From contig DAICZO010000432.1 of assembly GCA_027311125.1 (NCBI GenBank), positions 1 to 35,135 on the forward strand: a stretch of 35,135 bases of DNA, in the 5' to 3' direction. The stretch is from Acidobacteriaceae bacterium (lineage in GTDB: Bacteria > Acidobacteriota > Terriglobia > Terriglobales > Acidobacteriaceae). The position numbers and the translations under genes are program-made. This document shows positions 19,858 through 27,691 of this stretch, in pieces (within the stretch, counting starts at the first letter, position 1; each line of letters opens with the position of its first letter). A model generated the notes under the pieces. The model did no database searches. It was given only the letters and a program-made list of their open reading frames with translations, and was not told the origin of the DNA.

Positions 19858-21650
19858 CGTTCGCCAGCAACGTTCAGGGCGGATTCCATCGCAAGGCCTG
19901 CGCGGCCAAGAGTACCTTCATCGAACAGGCGGCCGATGAAGGTGACTCCATGTGGAACGCGACGTGGTGGGGAGAACTTCGGCAGTGGCTTAGCCGGGTC
20001 TGGAGCCCAGTCGCTACGGGCTTCGGAGACCTCGACAAAACCAGCGCGCATAGTAAGCGAGGGGTGCCCGGTAAAGTTCGTCAAGGTCAGCATCTCATCC
20101 CGCAAAGACGGAACGAGAAGCAAGTCAACCTGCGAAAAGATCCGCGCCATCTCCATGGCAACCATACGGCGAAGGCGATCAGTCTGGACAAAATCGACGG
20201 CAGAGAGGAAGCGCGCCTGTCGGAAGAGGTTTGGCCATGCATCGGGGACCTGCGCTTTGAGTTGATCGACCTTATGGCTAAGCGTGAGTTCTTCAAATGC
20301 CGCTGCCGCCTCGGCAAAGAGGATCAGGTTGAGTGAATCATAGGGCCAGTCTGGCAGCGAAACTTCAACCGGAACCATGCCGAGTTGCTTGACCATCTGC
20401 AGTGCAGCGCGGTCGACGTCCGTGGCAGGACTTTCCTTCATCCACTGCGGGAAGTAGCCGACGCGCAAACCTTTGACCGAGGTTGCAGCATCGTAGTCCA
20501 GTTTGCATGGCACACTGGAGAGGTCCTTACCGTCCGGTCCGGTAATGGCATTCAGCACCAGCAGCGTATCTTCTACGCTGCGGGCCATGGGGCCGAGTTT
20601 ATCGAGCGACCAGCACAGTGTCATGGCTCCGGTGCGAGGCACTCGTCCGTAGGTGGGACGCAGTCCGTTTACGCCACAGCGCATACTGGGGCTGACGATG
20701 CTGCCGCCAGTCTCGCTGCCGATGGAAAAGCCAACCAGACCGGCTGCCGTGGCAGAACCCGGACCTGCGCTGGAACCGGAGGAACCCTCCTCCAGCAGCC
20801 AGGGGTTCATGGTCTGTCCGCCAAACCAGATGTCGTTCAGTGCCAGTGCCCCCAGACTCAGCTTGGCAACCAGAACAGCGCCGGCATCGTGGAGACGCTG
20901 CACTACGGTTGCATCCTTGCCTGGAACACGGTCGCGAAAGGGTTCGGCCCCGTAAGTGGTGGGAATGCCAGCAGTGTCGAGGAGATCTTTGGCTCCCCAG
21001 GGAATTCCGTGCAGCGGCCCGCGGTACTTCCCTGCCGCAATCTCGGCGTCGGCCTGCTTGGCTTGTGCCATGGCCAGATCGCGGGTCAGCGTGATCACAC
21101 AGTTCAGCTTGGGATTGAACTTCTCTAGACGGTCAATGTAAATGCGAGTCAGACGTTCCGAGGTGATCTGCTTGCGCTGGATCCACTGCGAGAGCATGGT
21201 TACGGGTGCAAATGCAATATCTTCGTCGCTGGTGGGTAGCGGAGCGGGTTGGCTGTGGCTGCGGACAAAGCGATCTTGTATTGGTCCACTGAACTCTCCG
21301 GGCAGGGCGGCATCCCAACGCGAGTACGGTGGAACGGTCGGCTCGATCGCTACTTTTTTAGGACCCGTGCGGCGCTCATACACTGGTGCGAGGGAGTTAC
21401 GCCAGTTACCTGCGGCCTGTGCGCGCTCTGCCGGAGTCAGTGTGATGCTCACGAGTTTCTCAGCTTCAACAAAGGTTGCCGGGGAGACCTCGGGGCCAAA
21501 AGCAGGCGAAGTGCCAAACGCAGGCGGCGCACCGGGAGTCGCGGTGTCCGGAGCCTGATTGGCCGACGTTTGGGCTTCTCCACGCGTAGCAACTGCTGCC
21601 AGAATGCCCATAGAACTGTGCTGAAGAAACTGCCTTCTTGATTTCGTCAT
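19842..21650 (-). CDS. Tat-exported amidase (amidase signature family)
   Basis: MTKSRRQFLQHSSMGILAAVATRG Tat-like signal; PWGAKDLLDTAG, GSSGSSAGPGSATAAGLVGFSIGSETGGSI amidase signature. ORF extends to 21686; the internal Met fits the signal peptide better. Confidence 0.88.
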   Translation of the reverse strand: MTKSRRQFLQHSSMGILAAVATRGEAQTSANQAPDTATPGAPPAFGTSPAFGPEVSPATFVEAEKLVSITLTPAERAQAAGNWRNSLAPVYERRTGPKKVAIEPTVPPYSRWDAALPGEFSGPIQDRFVRSHSQPAPLPTSDEDIAFAPVTMLSQWIQRKQITSERLTRIYIDRLEKFNPKLNCVITLTRDLAMAQAKQADAEIAAGKYRGPLHGIPWGAKDLLDTAGIPTTYGAEPFRDRVPGKDATVVQRLHDAGAVLVAKLSLGALALNDIWFGGQTMNPWLLEEGSSGSSAGPGSATAAGLVGFSIGSETGGSIVSPSMRCGVNGLRPTYGRVPRTGAMTLCWSLDKLGPMARSVEDTLLVLNAITGPDGKDLSSVPCKLDYDAATSVKGLRVGYFPQWMKESPATDVDRAALQMVKQLGMVPVEVSLPDWPYDSLNLILFAEAAAAFEELTLSHKVDQLKAQVPDAWPNLFRQARFLSAVDFVQTDRLRRMVAMEMARIFSQVDLLLVPSLRDEMLTLTNFTGHPSLTMRAGFVEVSEARSDWAPDPAKPLPKFSPPRRVPHGVTFIGRLFDEGTLGRAGLAMESALNVAGERPAGF

Positions 21651-21865
21651 CTTCCCCTCTGGTGCGAATTGTAACTGTGGAGACACCTTTGTCCAAGCGA
21701 AGGGGCAACCCTGTTTGCGTACGATGAAGACGGCGGGAACAGTCTGAAGACAAGAAGCGCATCAGGGTCTACCTGCTTCCCAGCTAACTCCGCGGGCAAA
21801 CAGCCTACTGGGAAGCTAATAGTGCGGGTTGGCTGATTAGGCATCCAGAAAGCAGCGTCTGACTT

Positions 21866-22477
21866 ATGCTTATTAGTATGTTTCGATTGTCGACGCGTAG
21901 CCTATTTGGAGTTTGCCTGCTGTTCGGCTTGGTACAAGCTGCTTTTGGTGCTGAATTGAAGATATCGGCACAAGCACTGGAGCGAACCCTACGGGCACAA
22001 CTGTTCAACGGACCAAACGGGCGCTACTATATGCGCGGTGATGTGACTACGGCTTGCTACGTGTATGCCGACTCTCCTCAGGTGAGCTTTGTGCAGGATC
22101 GAGTGGTGGTGCATGTTCACACACGATCGAAGTTGGGTACTTCGTTGCGTGGAAGCTGCGTGGGAATTTCGTTGGCAACGGACGCCGACGTATCGTTTAT
22201 TCCTGACGCCGAGGGCGAGTCGATTGGATTCCGCGATGCGCGGATCGAGCGGTTGAGTGAATCGAAAGAACTCAATTTTCTTTTGGTTCCCTTCCTAAGC
22301 CGGAAGCTGCCGACGCAGATGAAGGTCAATGCGGCAGACCTGCTGCGAAAGTTATTGGTGCAGTCGGCACAGACGACTGGCTACTCACTCACGCTAACGT
22401 CTCTCAAGATCCATTCCATGATTGTGGAAGGCAATTCTATGGTGGTCGACGTCGATACTGCACTACAAGTCGATTAG
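21866..22477 (+). CDS. Secreted protein of unknown function (possible DUF1439/YceB-like TULIP fold)
   Basis: Signal peptide LFGVCLLFGLVQAAFGA; alternating beta-rich body ending in GYSLTLTSLKIHSMIVEGNSMVVDVDTALQVD. Fold assignment tentative. Confidence 0.6.
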   Translation: MLISMFRLSTRSLFGVCLLFGLVQAAFGAELKISAQALERTLRAQLFNGPNGRYYMRGDVTTACYVYADSPQVSFVQDRVVVHVHTRSKLGTSLRGSCVGISLATDADVSFIPDAEGESIGFRDARIERLSESKELNFLLVPFLSRKLPTQMKVNAADLLRKLLVQSAQTTGYSLTLTSLKIHSMIVEGNSMVVDVDTALQVD

Positions 22478-22568
22478 AGCGAGCTTACCCGGTGGCGACT
22501 AAGATCGGCCGATGAGCTTTAATCACAAGATAAAACGCAGACAACAGGGATGGACAGTGCCATCTGAA

Positions 22569-23738
22569 TTAGATGGAGCCTTCGTTCATGACGAGGGCAA
22601 CAGCGCTGCGAAGACGTGCGGTATTGCCATCGAGCGAAGGCCTCAACCTGGGACCTTTGGAGAGCGAATTGATTTTAAACTCAGCCTCCACGACCGGGCC
22701 GAAACGGTACCAGGCAGAGGTGATATCGCCGACGACGATAATCTCTCGAGGGGCAAGCGCGGAAGCAATCATACGAAGGCCACGTCCAAGGTAGACTGAC
22801 ATCGTTTCCAGTGCCTTGACGGCATGCTCCTCGCCTGCCTGAGCCAGTTTGATGAGAGCTTCCATGGTCTGTACGGATGCACTGCCACCAGCCTCCTGAA
22901 AGTAGCGAAGAGCCGCGCGATTGGAGGCAACCGTCTCCCAGCAACCGCGATTTCCGCAACCACACAGGGGACCATTCGAGTCAATCTGAATATGGCCGAA
23001 CTCACCCGCCATTCCGTTCTCACCGCGCAAGAGGCGTCCATTGGCAAAGATACCGGAGCCTATGCCTTCGGACACGTTGACAACGACCAGATCGTGGTTG
23101 CCGTCGCTGTCGCCGAACCACACCTCAGACAAAGCACATGCGTTGGCTGCGTTGTCCATCTCGACTCGCAGGCCTGTGGCGCGTTCGATTCGTGGCTTGA
23201 AGCTGAGGACTGGCCAGTTGAGATTTGGGGCGAAGATCAGCTTCTGTAAACCGAGATCAGTACGGCCCGGCAGGCTGATACCGATACCAACAAATGTCTT
23301 GTCCGCATTCGCAGTAATCAGTTTGCGGACACCGGCGATAATTGCCGGAATGGCCTTTGCTGGCTCCTTGGGTAACAGGACCAGATTCTGCGCAACGATC
23401 CTTCCTCCCAGGTCGGTCACAGCAACCGTGGTCTGTGAAGGATGTATATCCACAGCAACTACAGCGCGATGGTGATTCAACTCCAAAAACGTAGGACGTC
23501 GCCCACGGGGGAGACGCCCGATCGAACCTTCCAGAATCCACTTGTCGCGAATCAGATCCTCAACTATCAGCGATACGGTGCTGCGCTGAAGACCGGAGAC
23601 ACGAGCAAGATCTGCGCGCGAGATAGGCTGGCGGGTACGAATAAGATTAAAGACCAGATTACGATTGATCTGGCGGGGTGTCTTATTGGAGGCACTTTGT
23701 CTTTGAGTAAAGGTAAACCGCGATGCAGGAGGAGTCAT
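22569..23738 (-). CDS. ROK family transcriptional regulator (NagC/XylR type)
   Basis: N-terminal winged helix RADLARVSGLQRSTVSLIVEDLI; GEFGHIQIDSNGPLCGCGNRGCWETVAS (ROK CXCGXXGCXE motif). Confidence 0.93.
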   Translation of the reverse strand: MTPPASRFTFTQRQSASNKTPRQINRNLVFNLIRTRQPISRADLARVSGLQRSTVSLIVEDLIRDKWILEGSIGRLPRGRRPTFLELNHHRAVVAVDIHPSQTTVAVTDLGGRIVAQNLVLLPKEPAKAIPAIIAGVRKLITANADKTFVGIGISLPGRTDLGLQKLIFAPNLNWPVLSFKPRIERATGLRVEMDNAANACALSEVWFGDSDGNHDLVVVNVSEGIGSGIFANGRLLRGENGMAGEFGHIQIDSNGPLCGCGNRGCWETVASNRAALRYFQEAGGSASVQTMEALIKLAQAGEEHAVKALETMSVYLGRGLRMIASALAPREIIVVGDITSAWYRFGPVVEAEFKINSLSKGPRLRPSLDGNTARLRSAVALVMNEGSI

Positions 23739-23800
23739 TCGATTTTCTTTCCGGCCGAAGCGAAATTATAGAGAGGCCGTTGCATCTGGCACCGGCCTAC

Positions 23801-23829
23801 TTGACATCTTAGTAGACGAGTCTTTATAT
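23801..23829 (+). promoter_or_regulatory. Sigma70-like promoter upstream of GH2 gene
   Basis: TTGACA (23801-23806), 17-nt spacer, TTATAT (23824-23829). Confidence 0.5.
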
Positions 23830-23966
23830 CACTGACCTAAGAGATTTTGTAGAGTCTATGAACTAAATCTTCCTGCGTGCTCCTCAAGAGATGATTGATG
23901 AGGATTCACAAGGATTGTTTCCAAGCAATTGTTGATCGGCGACCACGTCAGGAGCTCATCATTTCA

Positions 23967-26501
23967 ATGCATTCTCGCCGCCAGTTCATTAAGTCAGGTG
24001 CCAGCGTTGCTGCGGTAGCCATACTTCCCTCGCCGTTCCTGCGCGCCTCCATCGCGACCATGACAGAAGCGGGACAAAGCACCGGCCAAAGTAACAGCAG
24101 GCACAGACTCTCTACAGGATGGGAGTTTCTGCGGGGATCGCTGGGCGGGCCATGGGAGGTTTGGAACAGCGATGAAGTTGCGGTATTTGAGCCAGTAACG
24201 ATGCCACATTGTTTCAATGCCTACGACGGGTGTGATCCGGATGTGCCCTACTACCGCGGGAATGGCTGGTACAAAACATACGTCAAGACTGCAAATCCTT
24301 ACAAAAATGGACGCACGCTGCTGCATTTTGAAGGAGCCGGGCAGACGACCAGTGTGTATGTAGGGGACAAACTGGCTGGAGTCCATACCGGCGGTTATGA
24401 TGAGTTCGTTCTCGACATAACCGATCTAGTTGCTTCTCTTGAGTTGGCAGAGACCAGCGCCGCCCCGACCACAGGGAAGCGACCCGAAGGTGTGCCCATT
24501 GCAGTGTTGTGCGACAACTCCCGCGATCTGGACCGCATACCGTCGGACCTGAGCGACTTCAGTATTTACGGCGGTCTGTACCGCCATGTACATCTGGTCT
24601 ATGTCCCCAATATCTCACTGGAGACCGTACATGTGCAGACCACACAAGATTCTCCCAAGGGTGCAGTAGAGGTCTCCATCGTCGGGACGCTGTACAACCC
24701 TACGCACTCAACGGAGGCAGTGAAACTTGCGGTGCAGGTGCTGAATGCGAGGGGCGAAGCGGTGCATCATTCCACGCATACTCTGAAGCCCTGGGATGAG
24801 GCTACCGAGATTGTGAGCTTTCGCATTGCCAAACCGGAGACCTGGAGCCCAGCAACGCCGCATCTGTACGAGTGTCGGGTGACCCTGAGTGGTGCGGATG
24901 GCGAGTATGTCACGCACGAGCAGTTTGGCGTGCGGCACACGGAGTTCGTAGAACATGGCCCATTCAAGCTGAACGGAGAGCGACTGCTGCTGCGTGGCAC
25001 CCACCGTCATGAGGATCATGCAGGATATGCCGCTGCGATGCCGGATGACCTGCTGGCGCAGGAGATGCACCTGATTAAGAAGATGGGAGCTAATTTTATT
25101 CGGTTGGCTCATTATCAACAGTCGGGCCGCGTGCTTGAGCACTGTGACCGTTTGGGCATTCTGGTGTGGGAAGAGATTCCGTGGTGTCGCGGTGGTGTGG
25201 GAAATGAGATGTTCAAGGAGATGGCTCGGCGGACGCTGCACAATATGATTGGGCAGCACTACAACCATCCCTCGGTTGTGCTGTGGGGGTTAGGCAATGA
25301 AGACGACTGGCCCAACGAATATCCGGAGACCAACGTTGAGAATATCCGCGAGTTCATGCAGGAGTTGAACACGCTCTCCCATGATCTGGATCCATCACGA
25401 ATGACGACCATCCGAAGGTGTGACTTTGCCCGCGACATACCCGACGTCTACTCGCCATCCATCTGGGCGGGTTGGTATCGGGGCACGTATCAGGAGTATC
25501 AGAAGTCGCTGGAGACGGAGCGCGAGCGGGTGAAGCGTCTCATCCACGTCGAGTGGGGCGCCGACAGTCATGCGGGACGACACTCGGAAAATCCTGACAA
25601 GGTTGTGGCAAAGATCGCGACCGGCAGAGGAAGCGATGAACGTGGTTTGGACTATCTCCCGTCGGGTGGACAGTCACGAGTATCCAAGGACGGCGATTGG
25701 TCGGAGACCTATGCCTGCAATCTATTTGATTGGTATCTGAAGGTGCAGGAGACTCTGCCATGGTTTACCGGGTCGGCCCAGTGGGTGTTCAAGGACTTTA
25801 CAACGCCATTGCGCGTTGAAAATCCGGTACCCCGCGTTAATCAAAAAGGGGTGATTCAGCGAGACATGACGCTGAAAGAGTCCTACTTTGTCTTTCAATC
25901 GTATTGGGCTGACGAGCCAATGGTCCACATCTATGGACACACCTGGCCTGTCCGCTGGGGCGACGCCGACGAGATGAAGATGGTTAAGGTGTACTCCAAT
26001 TGCGAGCAGGCCGAGTTATTTATCAATGGCAAGTCAGCAGGAGTGAAGCAACGCGACAGCCAGGACTTCCCTGCTGCCGGTCTGCGCTGGAGCAACGTGT
26101 TTGCACCGGGTAAAAACCACCTGAAGGTAATTGCAACCAAGCATGGCAAGAGGGTTGTCGATGAGATCGAATTTATCTACCAGATAGAGAAATGGGGAGC
26201 CCCAGCCAAGCTGATTCTGACGGAAAAGAGTCGAGCCACAACACAGGGGAAAGATACCGTAACACTCGAAGCAAAGCTGTACGACGAGAAGAACGTGTTG
26301 TGCCTGGAGGCTCGAAGTCAGGTGCGCTTTAGCGTCGCCTGTAGAGCCACGCTGATCGACAATCAAGGCACAACGCGGGGCTCACGGGTGGTGCAGCTCT
26401 ATAACGGACGTGCAGAGATCACCCTCCAGCGGAATGGCGGCTCAAGCACGGTAGCGGTAACCACAGAGGGGCTGCCAAGCAGTTTTTGCCTTATCAACTA
26501 G
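23967..26501 (+). CDS. Tat-exported glycoside hydrolase family 2 (beta-galactosidase/glucuronidase-like)
   Basis: MHSRRQFIKSGASVAAVAILPSPFLRA Tat signal; GH2 WGLGNEDDWP acid/base region and LIHVEWGADSHAG nucleophile region; C-terminal Ig-like domain. ORF opens at 23895, likely start 23967. Confidence 0.88.
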   Translation: MHSRRQFIKSGASVAAVAILPSPFLRASIATMTEAGQSTGQSNSRHRLSTGWEFLRGSLGGPWEVWNSDEVAVFEPVTMPHCFNAYDGCDPDVPYYRGNGWYKTYVKTANPYKNGRTLLHFEGAGQTTSVYVGDKLAGVHTGGYDEFVLDITDLVASLELAETSAAPTTGKRPEGVPIAVLCDNSRDLDRIPSDLSDFSIYGGLYRHVHLVYVPNISLETVHVQTTQDSPKGAVEVSIVGTLYNPTHSTEAVKLAVQVLNARGEAVHHSTHTLKPWDEATEIVSFRIAKPETWSPATPHLYECRVTLSGADGEYVTHEQFGVRHTEFVEHGPFKLNGERLLLRGTHRHEDHAGYAAAMPDDLLAQEMHLIKKMGANFIRLAHYQQSGRVLEHCDRLGILVWEEIPWCRGGVGNEMFKEMARRTLHNMIGQHYNHPSVVLWGLGNEDDWPNEYPETNVENIREFMQELNTLSHDLDPSRMTTIRRCDFARDIPDVYSPSIWAGWYRGTYQEYQKSLETERERVKRLIHVEWGADSHAGRHSENPDKVVAKIATGRGSDERGLDYLPSGGQSRVSKDGDWSETYACNLFDWYLKVQETLPWFTGSAQWVFKDFTTPLRVENPVPRVNQKGVIQRDMTLKESYFVFQSYWADEPMVHIYGHTWPVRWGDADEMKMVKVYSNCEQAELFINGKSAGVKQRDSQDFPAAGLRWSNVFAPGKNHLKVIATKHGKRVVDEIEFIYQIEKWGAPAKLILTEKSRATTQGKDTVTLEAKLYDEKNVLCLEARSQVRFSVACRATLIDNQGTTRGSRVVQLYNGRAEITLQRNGGSSTVAVTTEGLPSSFCLIN

Positions 26502-26648
26502 AAGCAAAGACGCAGGCAGAAGAAGGCGCATTGTTCACAGTAAAAACTATAGAAGCTCGAACGCAGCAGGAGCATAGAACAACTCCCGCATCAGGCGTTA
26601 ATATTAATGCGAGTAGTGGGCCTTAGAGGATGATTACTGATACCTGAC

Positions 26649-27443
26649 CTACTGGACCGGAGTGACCGTCTCTGCTAGTTGGGCACCCATCGCTTCCGAC
26701 AGCTTGCGACTTGCGATGCGCAGTTTGTTCACTACATCACGAACGCCTACGGTGTCTTCCATACGTTTGACGTAGGGAACGGTAAGTCCGGCGATGGCGT
26801 GTCCTTGTACGTTGAGAATTGGAAAACTGACGTTGACGACTCCCGCAATCTCGTAACTGTCTCGGCGCTCATAGCCATGGACGAGGATCTTGGCGAGGTG
26901 ATCCTCCAGATCGGATGGCTTACGTTTTTTTGTCTCCAAGCGCCACTCGTCGATGATGCGTTGACGGTCTTCGACTGGTAGATGTGCCAGAATGACATGA
27001 CCCGTGGCAGCGTGCATCAAATCTACCTTGGAGCCTACCTTGACGTAGAACCCGGTTGGGGCCGGTGAATCAACCTGGGCCAGAATGACGACGTGCCCAC
27101 CGTCGATCACGCCGAGGTGGCAGGACTGTCGAAGTTCGTGGGCCAGCCAGTGCATTGCAGGCAAAGCCTCCGTCACCAACCGCTTGGTTGGCGGATGCTC
27201 CTGCGCCAGGCGGAACAGGCGGAGCGTCAGGTGATACCGCTCTTTATTGGGAGATTGAGCCAGATAGCCCCGTTGCTCGAGACAAAGGATCATGCGGAAG
27301 ATCTCCGACACGGTCCTATCCAACCGCCGTGCCGCCTCGCTCACACTCATCCCCTCCGGAGTGCTGGCGAATAGCTCGAGTATGTCGAGACCCTTTTCCA
27401 GAGCAGGTGTTGGATAGTAGCGCTTTGTGGCAGTCTTCGTCAT
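26649..27443 (-). CDS. IclR family transcriptional regulator
   Basis: ALEKGLDILELFASTPEGMSVSEAARRLDRTVSEIFRMILCLEQRGYL HTH and IclR effector domain DSYEIAGVVNVSFPILNVQGHAIAGLTVPY. Confidence 0.92.
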   Translation of the reverse strand: MTKTATKRYYPTPALEKGLDILELFASTPEGMSVSEAARRLDRTVSEIFRMILCLEQRGYLAQSPNKERYHLTLRLFRLAQEHPPTKRLVTEALPAMHWLAHELRQSCHLGVIDGGHVVILAQVDSPAPTGFYVKVGSKVDLMHAATGHVILAHLPVEDRQRIIDEWRLETKKRKPSDLEDHLAKILVHGYERRDSYEIAGVVNVSFPILNVQGHAIAGLTVPYVKRMEDTVGVRDVVNKLRIASRKLSEAMGAQLAETVTPVQ

Positions 27444-27645
27444 GGATATTGGGGATATTGGCTACTTCCACAACGTAGCAGATATCAGGGCTGTGGGCGT
27501 CAGTTTTTACTGATAAAAATTGCTAGAAAGACAAATGCGCGCGCACCATGACACAGATCAGACTGTGCAAGCGATTTTGCGGCTGATGCAAAGTATCGCA
27601 TCGGAAAATGCAAGGGGACGCAAGGGCAGGAATCTACAATCGTAG

Positions 27646-27679
27646 AAAAAGCGAGTGACTGCTCTTGCAGCCACTCGCT
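27646..27679 (-). terminator. Strong Rho-independent terminator of the cytochrome operon (minus strand)
   Basis: On minus: AGCGAGTGGCTGC-AAGA-GCAGTCACTCGCT (13 pairs, one G-U wobble) then a T tract; 12 nt beyond the cytochrome b-c stop. Confidence 0.9.
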
Positions 27680-27691
27680 CATCAGTGCGTT

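Noticed and set aside
19821-20336. 171-aa ORF directly after mscS
   Set aside because: Entirely opposite the amidase coding strand; composition typical of an antisense frame.
20385-21128. 247-aa plus-strand ORF antisense to the amidase
   Set aside because: Shadow frame of a gene with clear amidase signature; low-complexity translation without domain features.
21440-21456. TGTGATGCTCACG in the amidase region as another Crp-like site
   Set aside because: Spacing between half-sites is wrong and it lies within coding sequence.
27501-27520. CAGTTTTTACTGATAAAAAT upstream of IclR as an operator
   Set aside because: Short AT-rich symmetry likely by chance; not enough to call an IclR site.
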